A DNA stretch of 64,000 bases from Serratia surfactantfaciens (GCF_001642805.2 NZ_CP016948.1:2604001-2668000), one strand, 5' to 3'. Shown: positions 50,355 to 59,292, counted from the first letter of the stretch. The notes: generated from the letters alone by a model not told the origin. Numbers and translations are program-made.

Positions 50355-50942
50355 TCACAGCGTGAAGTTCAGCCCTTCGCTGACGGTCTTGCCGAGCGGC
50401 AGACGACCCGACGGCGTTTCTTTTTCCTGCAGAAAATCCGGCAGGCGAGCTTTGTCGCCCGGTTTGCCGATCGCCACCATGGCGTGCACCGCATAGTCGT
50501 CCGGCAGCTGCAGCGCCGCTTTGATCTTATCGTGGTGGATGCCGCTCATGCAGTGGGTCAGCCAGCCTTTCAGGTGCGCCTGATGCGCCAGGTTGGCCCA
50601 GGCGGCGCCGGTATCAAACGCATGAGTCGGATTGTCCACCAGCCGCTCGCCGTTCAGGCTGGTGGTTTTGGAGACGATCACCACCAGCGCCGAGGCGTGC
50701 TGCGCCCAGCCGCGGTTGAAGTCGATCAGAAACTCCAGATAGCTCTCCCAGCTGTCGGAACCGTGCTTGCTGTAGGCGAAGCGCCACGGCTGAATGTTGT
50801 AGGCCGAAGGCGACCAGCGCGCCGCTTCAAAGAAGCTGAGCAGCGTCTGATCGTCGATGGCGTCGTTGGCTATGGCACGCGGCGACCAGCGTTCAATAAA
50901 TTGTGCATCAATCGGGTAATCGGAAGTTCTTGGCTGGCTCAT
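50355..50942 (-). CDS. nitroreductase-family protein
   Basis: The 195-residue FMN-dependent protein starts at MSQPRTSDYPIDAQFIERWS. It has the family's FMN-contact region RWSPRAIANDAIDDQTLLSF, then ARWSPSAYNIQPWRFAY, and a C-terminal GKPGDKARLPDFLQ. It likely reduces nitro or quinone compounds. It lies downstream of a LysR gene on the same strand but with its own 69-base spacer, and a terminator follows. Confidence 0.9.
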   Translation of the reverse strand: MSQPRTSDYPIDAQFIERWSPRAIANDAIDDQTLLSFFEAARWSPSAYNIQPWRFAYSKHGSDSWESYLEFLIDFNRGWAQHASALVVIVSKTTSLNGERLVDNPTHAFDTGAAWANLAHQAHLKGWLTHCMSGIHHDKIKAALQLPDDYAVHAMVAIGKPGDKARLPDFLQEKETPSGRLPLGKTVSEGLNFTL

Positions 50943-51011
50943 GGTAGGTTCTCGCAGTGAAGTAAAAACAAAAGTTCGCTGATATTCCCACAGCTTAGGA
51001 CGATAAAACTT

Positions 51012-51908
51012 TTATTTCGTGCCATTGCCCTGCGGCAGTTCCTGCTGCAACCAGGCGAGGAATGCACTGACCGGCGGATGCCGTTCGCGCCCCGGTGCGC
51101 ACAACACGCTGTACGCGGCGCCCGGTACGCTCACCTCCGGCCGGTACGCCACCAACAGACCGTTGTCCACCATATCGGACACCATCACCGAACTGGCGAG
51201 CACCAGCCCCTGTCCGGCCACCGCCGCCTGCAGGGCGTAATGCTCCTCGTGATAGCTGCGCATCGCCGCATGGCGCTGCCACCAGTCTACGCCCGCGGCT
51301 CGGCACCAGTCATGCCAGCCGCTGTCGTACAGCGCAGAATCCCCCCACTTGACGGTGATCAGCACCGGATTTTCCGGCGGAGCGGCGGCCAGCCCCGGCG
51401 CGGCATAGACGCCAAAGTTTTCCTCCAGGCGCGCCGTCTGATGCAGCGCGGGATAATGCGCGCGGCTGTAGCGCACCGCCACGTCCACGCTGGCGTCCTG
51501 CTGCAGATCGATCACCTCGGCGCAGGCCTCCAGGCGCACCAGATAGTGCGGATGCGCCTGGTAGAAACGGCCCAGGCGCGGCACCAGCCACAGCGCCGCG
51601 AAAGAGTGCGTCACCGAGACGCACAGCGATCCGCTGCTGGGCTGCGGCCGCAGGCCCTCGAGCGTGGCGGCGACATCCAGCAGCGCGCCGTGCACTCCGG
51701 CAAACAGCGTTTCCCCTTTCGCCGTCAGCTGCACGCCGCGCGGCAGCCGCTGAAACAGCGCAAATCCCAGCTGCTGTTCCAGCGCTTTTATCTGGTGTGA
51801 AATCGCCGTTGGCGTTACCGCCAGCTCGGCCGCCGCCAGCTTGAAGCTGTGCAGACGAGCGGCGGATTCAAAAGTGCGCAGTGCGTTGACGGGCAGCGTG
51901 GCGAACAT
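51012..51908 (-). CDS. LysR-family regulator (GcvA-like)
   Basis: The 298-residue protein opens MFATLPVNALRTFESAARLH, then SFKLAAAELAVTPTAISHQI, a GcvA/AmpR-type HTH, and LGFALFQRLPRGVQLTAKGE. The effector domain is the glycine-cleavage-activator type (VTHSFAALWLVPRLGRFYQA). It is divergent from an FMN reductase gene 115 bases away. A T-N11-A motif with internal symmetry lies just before its start, so it probably controls that gene and itself. Confidence 0.92.
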   Translation of the reverse strand: MFATLPVNALRTFESAARLHSFKLAAAELAVTPTAISHQIKALEQQLGFALFQRLPRGVQLTAKGETLFAGVHGALLDVAATLEGLRPQPSSGSLCVSVTHSFAALWLVPRLGRFYQAHPHYLVRLEACAEVIDLQQDASVDVAVRYSRAHYPALHQTARLEENFGVYAAPGLAAAPPENPVLITVKWGDSALYDSGWHDWCRAAGVDWWQRHAAMRSYHEEHYALQAAVAGQGLVLASSVMVSDMVDNGLLVAYRPEVSVPGAAYSVLCAPGRERHPPVSAFLAWLQQELPQGNGTK

Positions 51909-51925
51909 GGTGAAACCCCTACAGG

Positions 51926-51938
51926 TGAATTGAATTCA
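51926..51938. promoter_or_regulatory. candidate LysR operator TGAAT-TGA-ATTCA
   Basis: A perfect T-N11-A LysR-type motif with five-base inverted arms lies 17 bases from the regulator's start codon, in the divergent gap with the FMN reductase gene. Position and symmetry fit autoregulation; not tested. Confidence 0.45.
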
Positions 51939-52023
51939 TCCTGGCAGAAAAGCCGTCATTTGTCGTCTGCCAACGTTAGTTTCTAAAGTAAGGCTGAAAT
52001 CGCTTAACAAAAAGGAATATGAC

Positions 52024-52659
52024 ATGAATACAACTCATCAACCCAAGCGTTTGGTGGTATTGGTCGGCAGCCCGCGCCGCGATGGCAACAGCGCCACGCT
52101 GGCGCAGGCGATCGTGGCGGGCGCCGCCGAAGCCGGCACGTCCGCCAGCCTGCATTTTCTCGATGATTACCTGAGCGGTTTTCTGAGCGACGAGCGGCAT
52201 ACGCCGGCGCCGGCCGATCGCTACGCCGAGCTGTTTCTGGAACACTTCCTGCCGGCCGACGGCGCGGTGTTTTGCACGCCGATTTACTGGTACGGCATGT
52301 CGGCACAAACCAAGGCCTTTTTCGATCGCTCGTTCAGTTTCTATTCCAACGCCTACCCTCAGGCGGCGGAGGTGCATCAACGCATGAGCGGCAAGCGCAT
52401 TGGGCTGGCGGTGGCATCGGAAGAGACCTACCCCGGCGCGGCGCTGGGTATCGTGCATCAACTTCAGGAGTTCAGCCGCTACACCCACTCTGAATTCGTC
52501 GGGCTGGTGCACGGCGCCGGCAACCAACGCGGCGAAATCGCCCGCGATCCGCGCAACCCGCTGCAGGCCGCCCGCGCGCTGGGGCGCGAGATCTTCACCC
52601 GCCCCTACTCGGATTATCAGATGGACAGCCCGCGCAGCACGCAGGTCTGGGAGGAGTAG
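52024..52659 (+). CDS. NAD(P)H-dependent FMN reductase-like flavoprotein
   Basis: The 211-residue protein has the flavodoxin-like phosphate-binding loop GSPRRDGNSATLAQAI near residues 15-30. The family motif PIYWYGMSAQTKAFFDR near 86-102 follows, which closes the flavin site. It is expected to be cytoplasmic and to reduce quinones or other acceptors. A site AAAGGA precedes the ATG. The divergent LysR gene is its likely regulator. Confidence 0.9.
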   Translation: MNTTHQPKRLVVLVGSPRRDGNSATLAQAIVAGAAEAGTSASLHFLDDYLSGFLSDERHTPAPADRYAELFLEHFLPADGAVFCTPIYWYGMSAQTKAFFDRSFSFYSNAYPQAAEVHQRMSGKRIGLAVASEETYPGAALGIVHQLQEFSRYTHSEFVGLVHGAGNQRGEIARDPRNPLQAARALGREIFTRPYSDYQMDSPRSTQVWEE

Positions 52660-52797
52660 GCGCGGCGCAGCAATTGCAAGCATAACGTTAGCATCTGTCG
52701 CAATCTGTTGCGGGCCATTGGCCCGCCGTTGCCGCGCTTGTATGATACGACGCGGCGCCAGAAGGTGGCCGCCTTTCTCAAACGGAAGCGAACTGCA

Positions 52798-53898
52798 ATG
52801 TCGAAACAGTGGAAAATAGCGGCGGCCAACGCCGGTTTACGTCTTTATACCCGCATCGCGGGCAATTTCCGGCCAGCAGCGAGCTTCGATCCGCAGCACC
52901 CGTTTGAGCGCATCGTGATTTTCTCCACCAGCGCCCTCGGCGATCTGATGTTCAATACGCCCGCCATCCGAGCGCTGCATGAACGCTATCCCGGCGCGCA
53001 AATTACCTTAGTCTCCAGCCATAAAAACCGGCAACTGGTCGAGGGTAGCCCCTGGTTTCATGACGTGATTTACTGGGATCACAAGGCCAAATACATGCTG
53101 AGCGTGATCCGCCGGCTGCGAAGAAACCGGCCGCAGCTGGCGATCATCCTGCACTCGAAGGCGCCTTACGACGTGCTGGTCGCCATCGCCGCCGGCTGCC
53201 GCTACCTGTTTAAAGACCTTTACGGCAATAAGCCGAGCGGGATGGAACGCTGGTTGACCGGCGTCAGCCGCAGCACCGGCGGCCATCTGATCCAACGCAA
53301 GCTGGATATGGTGGGGCAACTGGGCTGCCGCACCGATAACCCGGAGATGTTCATTCCCGTCGCTTTCCTGCCGCGCGCAAAACCGGCAGGCAAGATCCTG
53401 ATCGGCTTTCAGATGGGCGCCTCCGAAACGCTGCGCCGCTGGCCGGTCGAACGTTTTGTTCAGCTGGCGCAACGGCTGCTGGCGCACTCCGCCGACTATC
53501 AGATCGAGCTGATTGGCAGCGCTGCGGAGCGCCACATCGAGCGGGAATTTATGGCGGGCCTGAGCGAGGAACAGCAACAGCGGGTGGTAAGCCATATCGG
53601 CACGACCACGCTGCCGCAACTGCTGGCGGTGATCGCCAATCTGCAGGTGCTGGTGACCGGCGATACCGGCCCGCTGCACCTCGCCGTGGCGTTGAAAACC
53701 GCCACCGTCAGCCTGTTCGTCACCGCCAATCCGCAGCATACCGGCCCCTATCAGGACCCTGAGCGGCACCAGGTGATGTATGTGCCGGTTGACAGCGCCG
53801 CGCTGGATGCCGCCCAGCGCCGCCAACCGCTCAGTATCATCGAGGCGGAACGGGTGCTGGAGAAGACGCTGGCGGCGCTGCCGCCCGCACCCGTCTGA
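52798..53898 (+). CDS. family 9 glycosyltransferase (heptosyltransferase-like)
   Basis: I start at MSKQWKIAAANAGLRLYTRI (52798); the frame upstream is not typical. The 366-residue protein has the GT9 layout: FSTSALGDLMFNTPAIRALH in the N-terminal half and VTGDTGPLHLAVALKTATVS near residue 290. These are the two signatures of LPS heptosyltransferases such as WaaC, WaaF and WaaQ. Its 3' end overlaps the convergent O-antigen ligase gene by 62 bases. The exact sugar is not evident. Confidence 0.9.
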   Translation: MSKQWKIAAANAGLRLYTRIAGNFRPAASFDPQHPFERIVIFSTSALGDLMFNTPAIRALHERYPGAQITLVSSHKNRQLVEGSPWFHDVIYWDHKAKYMLSVIRRLRRNRPQLAIILHSKAPYDVLVAIAAGCRYLFKDLYGNKPSGMERWLTGVSRSTGGHLIQRKLDMVGQLGCRTDNPEMFIPVAFLPRAKPAGKILIGFQMGASETLRRWPVERFVQLAQRLLAHSADYQIELIGSAAERHIEREFMAGLSEEQQQRVVSHIGTTTLPQLLAVIANLQVLVTGDTGPLHLAVALKTATVSLFVTANPQHTGPYQDPERHQVMYVPVDSAALDAAQRRQPLSIIEAERVLEKTLAALPPAPV

Positions 53899-55060
53899 TC
53901 GGCGACCGCTTTGGCTGCGACAACAGCATCGCCAACGGCAGCCAGAACAGGTACCAAAACTCCGCCGGATTGGCGATCACAAACATCCCCTGCGAACTGT
54001 AGAATACCAGCATAAACAGAAACATGGCCGCCTCCCAACGCCGTCCTGCACGCCAGTGCGCAAAGGCAAGCCGCGCACCGTATGCCAGCAACGCAAACAG
54101 CAGCAGAAAACCCACGCCGCCGCCCTTCAGCAAGGCGCCGAGGTACAGGCTGTGCGTGGTATGGTTCAGCTCGCCGGTATAATTGAGAAAGTTAAGCTGC
54201 TTATCAAAGCCGTAGCCGAAGAACGGCGCCTGTTCGATCAGCCTCAGGCTATGGCGCCAAATGCTGATGCGCACAAAGCTCTGTTGGTACAGCTCGCCAA
54301 AGCGGGTGAGCAGCATCTCGCCGATCGCGCTGTAAACGACGGCGAAAACCACCCCCAGCACGCCGGGCAGCAGGATCCACAGCCACTTTCCCAGCCGCTG
54401 TCGATAAGGCATCGTCGCCACCAGCGCAAACACCAGCGCCATCAACGGACCGCGGCTTTGCGTCAGCACCATGAACGCCAGCAGCGGCGGGATAAAGCAC
54501 AGCGCCGCCTTCTGCCCGGTGTCGCGGAAAATCATCAGGCTCAGCAAAATGGCTATGGCGGCGTAACCGGCCAGATCGATCACGTTGCTCGGCCCCGGAT
54601 TGCGGGGGGTGGTTTCTCGCAGATGATAAATCGACGGGGCGTCGACCAGCGTCAAATACAGGCACAGCGCCGCAATGCCGGCCAACATCACCCACTGCAA
54701 CTGATGGCGTCGCTCACCGTCAAGCAGTGTCACCAGCCAGGCGAGATACAGCAGGATATAGGCGCTGTGGGTCAGGGCCGACGGTAAGTCGCCCGGCGTC
54801 TCGCTCCACAGGGCGCTGAGGGAATAATAAAGCAGAAACATCAGCGTCAATCCGCCGCCCCACAGTGCCCTGCGGTTGCTCAGCAACTGCCGCCGCAGCG
54901 GCGGCCAGGTAAACACCGCGGCCAGCCACAGCAGCGCCGCCAGGTGAAACAGATTGTTGACGCGGGTTTGGCCGCAAAATATCGCGCTGAAAAACGCAAA
55001 GGCTAAAAACAACGCGCTGCCGAGGCGATAAAATTGCTCAGGCTTGCTGAAAGTAAACAT
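53837..55060 (-). CDS. O-antigen ligase-like membrane protein (WaaL/Wzy_C family)
   Basis: The 407-residue protein has about ten to twelve hydrophobic helices. It carries the Wzy_C signature (TQSRGPLMALVFALVATMPY, then FFGYGFDKQLNFLNY) and a periplasmic-loop His in ELNHTTHSLYLGALLKGGGV. WaaL joins O-antigen to lipid A-core. The C-terminal tail is basic and proline-rich. It overlaps the upstream WaaZ-like gene by 23 bases and the convergent GT9 gene by 62 bases. Confidence 0.88.
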   Translation of the reverse strand: MFTFSKPEQFYRLGSALFLAFAFFSAIFCGQTRVNNLFHLAALLWLAAVFTWPPLRRQLLSNRRALWGGGLTLMFLLYYSLSALWSETPGDLPSALTHSAYILLYLAWLVTLLDGERRHQLQWVMLAGIAALCLYLTLVDAPSIYHLRETTPRNPGPSNVIDLAGYAAIAILLSLMIFRDTGQKAALCFIPPLLAFMVLTQSRGPLMALVFALVATMPYRQRLGKWLWILLPGVLGVVFAVVYSAIGEMLLTRFGELYQQSFVRISIWRHSLRLIEQAPFFGYGFDKQLNFLNYTGELNHTTHSLYLGALLKGGGVGFLLLFALLAYGARLAFAHWRAGRRWEAAMFLFMLVFYSSQGMFVIANPAEFWYLFWLPLAMLLSQPKRSPIRRVRAAAPPASSPAPVPPR

Positions 55061-55946
55061 TGCCGTCCACCTTCTCGAAGATATCGCTGTCGATAGCGCT
55101 GTGCAGGGAAAGGTTTTTTATCGCGATCTGCTGCTTTTTCATGATCGCGCCGGCGTGCCGGAAAGCGGGGATCACCAGCGACTCTACCTTGTCTGCCAGG
55201 AATGTCGGCAACCGATCTTGCTCGGTCTCGTAAAAACGCGGCTGGTGGAAGTTGTTCATGTCCAGCCCGGCGATAAACAGCTGCTTGAAACCGAGATAGG
55301 CGATGATTTGCAGCGCCCAGTAGGCCACGGTGCCGGCATCGAAAACGCCGCAGCGAATATCCTGACTGAAGCCGAGCGTGCGGCACGCGGCGGCAAAAAC
55401 CACGCCGCTTTCCCGGCAGTAGTGATTCCACAGCGCACCGTTGTCGATCCGGGGATGGTAAATCTTGCAGGACGCATCTTCGACAATCGCCAAACGGCAA
55501 CCGATCGCCGCCTGGCCAAATCGATCGAGAATGCGGGCTACGCCGTGCACGGTGGTGAATAACGTCAGCTCCCGCCGTTGAATGACGTCGAAAACGATCT
55601 CCGGACGGCTATCGATAAAGCCCATGTCCACAATGACGTAGAAGCGAAAATCCACTTGCCGATGCAGAAAATAGGCGCCGTTGACCCCGATGGCGGGCAT
55701 GGCGGGAATATTTTCGAAGCGCAGCTGCTTCACCGACGGGCCGGTGGCCGTCAACAGCGCCTCTCCCCGGCAGCTGTTGCGCAGTTCGCTCAACGGGACG
55801 ATCGGCACCGACCGGTGCTTATACCACAAGGCGGTGATTTCCCCTCCTTCGCCGCGCGCGATCTTCACATAGGGCCAAAGATTTTCGTTATGCCGATAAG
55901 GGCGCGCGTGGGAATAGCGATAGACCTGCTTAAAAAAAGAGCCCAT
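55038..55946 (-). CDS. LPS core biosynthesis protein, WaaZ (RfaZ)-like
   Basis: The 302-residue cytoplasmic protein has the sequence ALLTATGPSVKQLRFENIPA, then AIGVNGAYFLHR near residues 63-95. This is the pattern of the DUF115/sialyltransferase-like fold seen in WaaZ-type Kdo transferases (TGPS nucleotide-sugar loop and a following GVNG). It is coupled to the O-antigen ligase gene, which supports an LPS role. I am fairly sure of the fold group, less of the exact activity. Confidence 0.65.
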   Translation of the reverse strand: MGSFFKQVYRYSHARPYRHNENLWPYVKIARGEGGEITALWYKHRSVPIVPLSELRNSCRGEALLTATGPSVKQLRFENIPAMPAIGVNGAYFLHRQVDFRFYVIVDMGFIDSRPEIVFDVIQRRELTLFTTVHGVARILDRFGQAAIGCRLAIVEDASCKIYHPRIDNGALWNHYCRESGVVFAAACRTLGFSQDIRCGVFDAGTVAYWALQIIAYLGFKQLFIAGLDMNNFHQPRFYETEQDRLPTFLADKVESLVIPAFRHAGAIMKKQQIAIKNLSLHSAIDSDIFEKVDGNVYFQQA

Positions 55947-56314
55947 GGTGGCGATGTCCTATCCAGAGTGCGTGACGATACCTACAGGGGCATCTTTCTG
56001 TATGCTCAGAATTTAATAACGTGTCAGCGCTGGCCAGGCCGTACAGCGAGTATCTAAATATTCGTTTAATGAGGCAATTTTTGTAATTTGAATTATTCGT
56101 CAACGCATCGCCAAGGGATATGTCCAGATGTTAACTAGATGAATAAATGTTTCAGTGCGTAAATATAAAATAAAACCCAAGCTCACCGTTATCCTGTCGC
56201 TTAGGCGGCAGTTTACGCCATTATCCTGCGGCTGTTTCGGCAGATTCACAGAGGACGGATAGCATATCGATTAATAACTTATCTGAACAAGAGCGCCAGA
56301 CCAGGAGGCGCGAT
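55947..56314. other. AT-rich intergenic region upstream of the LPS genes
   Basis: About 370 bases. It contains the start region of the leftward WaaZ-like gene (a site GGACATCGCC is weak) and no ORF or terminator I can support. It leads into the tandem small-RNA array. Confidence 0.4.
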
Positions 56315-56321
56315 AAACACA

Positions 56322-56360
56322 TTTTTAGGTAAAATAGGCAGCCACCGACAGTGCTAGGAT
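56322..56360 (+). promoter_or_regulatory. promoter-like element 1 of the tandem sRNA array
   Basis: TTTTTAGGTAA box (56322-56332) with its GG 27 bases before the first base of an extended -10, TGC-TAGGAT (56352-56360). The -35 position holds an A-rich sequence, not TTGACA, so an activator is likely. Box, spacing and -10 recur at the next two elements. Confidence 0.5.
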
Positions 56361-56366
56361 TAACTC

Positions 56367-56443
56367 GCTATCATTTTATGTGCACTTTCAACCAACGTTA
56401 CCCTGTTATTTCGCATTCGCCGATCGTAAAGATCGGCTTTTTT
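56367..56443 (+). ncRNA. candidate small RNA 1 of three in tandem
   Basis: A predicted start about seven bases after the -10 gives a transcript of about 77 nt. It ends in a strong terminator, GCCGATC-GTAAA-GATCGGC plus six T (56419-56443). There is no ORF with a ribosome-binding site. The 3' part ATTCGCCG is shared with candidate 2. Start position is inferred. Confidence 0.5.
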
Positions 56444-56478
56444 ATTTCCCCCGACTGATCCGCCACCATAAATACCGT

Positions 56479-56516
56479 TTTTTGGTAAGAAAATGCCGAA
56501 GCGATAAGGTTAGATA
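56479..56516 (+). promoter_or_regulatory. promoter-like element 2 of the tandem sRNA array
   Basis: TTTTTTGGTAA box (56478-56488) with its GG 27 bases before TAGATA (56511-56516). The same A-rich stretch occupies the -35 position. Confidence 0.5.
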
Positions 56517-56522
56517 CGCAGT

Positions 56523-56608
56523 GCATGCCCTTATTTTCCGTGTGTAGGTCATGCATCCCAGAGAGATTATCGATGTTTCATTCGCCGGCGTTATCGCCGG
56601 CTTTTTTT
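56523..56608 (+). ncRNA. candidate small RNA 2 of three in tandem
   Basis: A predicted transcript of about 86 nt ends in GCCGGCG-TTAT-CGCCGGC plus seven T (56584-56608). The body contains CATGCATCCC and a CGTGTGTAGGTC stretch likely to be single-stranded. No ORF. Confidence 0.52.
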
Positions 56609-56695
56609 ATTCCAACATCACCTTGCCAGACCTCAACACTATCGACAGCGGAGCCGGATTAGCACGTTTTACCTATTTATTGATAACAGAGAACA

Positions 56696-56733
56696 CTTTT
56701 CGGTAAAGAGAAAATGGCAACGCGCGCTACTAT
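56696..56733 (+). promoter_or_regulatory. promoter-like element 3 of the tandem sRNA array
   Basis: CTTTTCGGTAAA box (56696-56707) with its GG 26 bases before TACTAT (56728-56733). A-rich sequence (AAAGAGAAAA) lies where a -35 would be. Upstream bases AACAC are shared with element 1. Confidence 0.5.
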
Positions 56734-56739
56734 TTCACC

Positions 56740-56800
56740 CGTAGTTTGTCATACCTATTGAATACCCCATGCTTACCGACCCTCGCGGTCGGTTTTTTTT
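56740..56800 (+). ncRNA. candidate small RNA 3 of three in tandem
   Basis: A predicted transcript of about 61 nt ends in ACCGACC-CTCGC-GGTCGGT plus eight T (56775-56800). The body CATACCTATTGAATACCCCA is C-rich, suited to base-pair with ribosome-binding sites. No ORF. Confidence 0.5.
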
Positions 56801-56937
56801 CGCTCTCCCCACCGCAGCCTGAGCACCAGGCTACGCGCATGCCATCCCAATAGGGCATTGGGAGGCCTGAAAAAAATTGTCAATGATATCAATGCAAAAA
56901 TCAGACAGCGCGCTTCGGCCCGAGCAACAAGCCCGGA

Positions 56938-57663
56938 TCATTTAATCGGTATGAAATACCACATGCTGATGTCATCCTTTTCACCCGGGCAATGATCGTG
57001 GATTTTAAACATGACGCTCTCGGTAATGGAGATATCCAATGAAGCCAGAACACCTTCATAGGCCGACAGGATGAACTCGCTTTCACTCATCTTGTGCTCA
57101 TTACGCCGGATTGCAAGGTACCTTGCCGATGAGTTGTACAGATCACAGGTTATTGGGTCCTTGTAGCTTATCTTCATCTGTCCCCGGATCATGACCGGAG
57201 ACAACAGTTGCACCTGCCTTTTTTTCTCGTAATACTCGTGCAAATTCAAGTGCACGATACTGCTGGGAAAGGGCTCTTTGTCGAAAGCAATAATCGGTTG
57301 ATAATTGATAAAAGGCCAGTGGCTCATGGTTCTAAATGTTCGCGGCGGACAACCGAATTGATTTGAAAAGGCGCGGCTAAATGATTGTTGAGAACTAAAT
57401 CCAGACAGTAAGGCAATTTCATAGATCTTCATATCCGTACGTTTCAACAGCAACGTCGAGCGGCTCAGCCTGCGTTTTCTGATGTAAGTTCCTATCTTCA
57501 TCCCTTGATACAAATAGAACATCCGCTGCAAATGCCCAATGGAATATCCTGACTTGACGGATAACGCTCTAATTGAAACATGGCTCTGAGTATCTATCGC
57601 CTTTTCAATGATGCAGATTATTTCGTCTAAAATATTGCGCCTGAACTCGTTAGAACAATCCAT
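56938..57663 (-). CDS. AraC-family regulator with N-terminal HTH (Rob/SoxS-like), first of two
   Basis: The 241-residue protein (start MDCSNEFRRNILDEIICIIE; a Met five codons earlier is possible) has its two HTH motifs in the first 110 residues: VSIRALSVKSGYSIGHLQRM and IYEIALLSGFSSQQSFSRAF. The C-terminal half looks like a Rob-type effector domain (SSARYLAIRRNEHKMSESEF). AT-rich codons and low GC suggest acquired DNA. It resembles the regulator at 58408 in layout. Targets unknown; the three candidate sRNAs on the opposite strand end 140 bases from its stop. Confidence 0.85.
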   Translation of the reverse strand: MDCSNEFRRNILDEIICIIEKAIDTQSHVSIRALSVKSGYSIGHLQRMFYLYQGMKIGTYIRKRRLSRSTLLLKRTDMKIYEIALLSGFSSQQSFSRAFSNQFGCPPRTFRTMSHWPFINYQPIIAFDKEPFPSSIVHLNLHEYYEKKRQVQLLSPVMIRGQMKISYKDPITCDLYNSSARYLAIRRNEHKMSESEFILSAYEGVLASLDISITESVMFKIHDHCPGEKDDISMWYFIPIK

Positions 57664-58407
57664 AGTAAAGCCTGTCATCTTGCTATATTTATTATTGAAT
57701 GCATTTCTCTTTTTTTAGCATCAGAAAACCGTTAAGTTTGCTTCCTATTGAAAAATGACATCCCCATACTTGTTCAAATATATCCATGCGTCAGACGGCG
57801 CGAACAACCTGTCCATGACCATAGGATGGCCATTCGCCTTTCGCGCAAGTTGAAGTTCTCAGGCAAGTCGCATCTAATAACGCCAATAATGGCATCAAGA
57901 CAGAAACACGTTATGGAATTACCCCCGTGATACCCAATTTGGATTAGACATTATTTTGCAGCGCAGCCTTAGGCCTATTTCCCCCTTAACCACTCACCCT
58001 TAAACATAGCATAGTTAATTATTTCGATTCTAAAAGATGTTACTGTCAATAAATTGGCAGACATATAGAGTTTTTATCTATCAATGAATAAAAAGTGCGC
58101 TTCCGCTCCCCGTGCCCTATCCTGTCCCGATCGGATAGCACGACAAAAAAACAAATAAAAATCAATCGATTACAAAATTACGCTGTCTAAGTCACGCCTT
58201 CTTGCCGCCTCTCGTCCTACCCAGTTAGTTGCCAAATGACACTTTTGAGTACATTTTCCTCAATTTGCCGCGTTAATATTGCGTGCGCTCTATACTCAGG
58301 ATATTGCCTAAAACAGCGAATGAATCAGGCCGCTGTCGCTGATTACCGATAAAGCGTTATTTTACCTGACGCAACCATTAGGCAGATAACTAAAAGGAAG
58401 CTCCCGT
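57664..58407. other. AT-rich gap between two divergent AraC genes
   Basis: About 740 bases of low-GC DNA separating two regulators transcribed away from each other. It must hold both promoters. A 60-codon frame at 57748 has no site and I reject it. I see no terminator or RNA gene. A good ribosome-binding site (AAAGGAAG) precedes the right-hand gene. Confidence 0.45.
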
Positions 58408-59292
58408 ATGTTTATAACCAAAGTCATTGAGGAGCTGCTCGCCTGGGTCGAGGAAAGTGGGTTCAATGAGAAGCTCACTGTTGAGATGCTTTCAGAAAAA
58501 AGCGGATATTCACGTGGGCATATCCAGAAAGCCTTTAAAGATGAAACGGGAATGACTTTCGGCAACTATGTGAGGGGTAGAAAACTCATTCGCGCCGCAT
58601 TTATGCTGAAAGCGACAAACCTCTCCATTTCCCATATCGTTAATGAGTTGAAATTTCAGTCATATCAATCATTTGGCCGAGCGTTTCGCAAGCAGTTCAG
58701 AACGTCGCCGATGCAGTACCGCAAGAGTAAATCCTGGGACGTTTCCTCCGCCATCCCCTTGCTGTTTCTCGATGGCATACCCGAACATCGCTATGTCCAC
58801 CTGCCAAAATTTTTCGATGAATCAGGGGATTGTATCGATGCTGAGATCTATCACTTCCACCCCGCGGTTTCGGCGCTGCGATTGGCGGCAATCGATAAAA
58901 TGCAAGCAACAGACGGCGGCATGATTAATTTTTTTAACTTCGGCGCAAGCGCCAACAAAGAGAACCACGTTAGCATCTATTTGAAGACGACCTATGTTCC
59001 TGAAGGCGCTGATATCAGTAGCGTTCTTGCCTCGCTGGCCGAGGTTCAGGGAAAAAAGGATATGCAACTGTTTGCCGAATTCACTTTTAAAGGCGCGAGC
59101 GATGAAGCGCAACAGTTCACGCAAAGCATTTACACCAAATCATTCCCGATAAATAAAGTGGGCATGGTCGATCGCTTCCTCATCGAAATCCTTAGCCCAA
59201 TAGGCAATGGCGAAATAGCGATGAAGACCTATATCCCTATTTTATTCCCTGCCAGGAAAAGAGAAATAAATGGAACGAAAATGCCAGAATAG
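58408..59292 (+). CDS. AraC-family regulator with N-terminal HTH and Rob-like effector domain, second of two
   Basis: The 294-residue protein starts MFITKVIEELLAWVEESGFN with AAAGGAAG upstream. HTH 1 is LTVEMLSEKSGYSRGHIQKA, and HTH 2 is ISHIVNELKFQSYQSFGRAF, followed by RKQFRTSPMQYRKS. That is the Rob/SoxS/MarA DNA-binding unit. Residues 110-290 form a GyrI/Rob-like ligand domain. It is a structural counterpart of the gene at 56938, possibly an old duplication, and lies in the same AT-rich island. Confidence 0.88.
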   Translation: MFITKVIEELLAWVEESGFNEKLTVEMLSEKSGYSRGHIQKAFKDETGMTFGNYVRGRKLIRAAFMLKATNLSISHIVNELKFQSYQSFGRAFRKQFRTSPMQYRKSKSWDVSSAIPLLFLDGIPEHRYVHLPKFFDESGDCIDAEIYHFHPAVSALRLAAIDKMQATDGGMINFFNFGASANKENHVSIYLKTTYVPEGADISSVLASLAEVQGKKDMQLFAEFTFKGASDEAQQFTQSIYTKSFPINKVGMVDRFLIEILSPIGNGEIAMKTYIPILFPARKREINGTKMPE

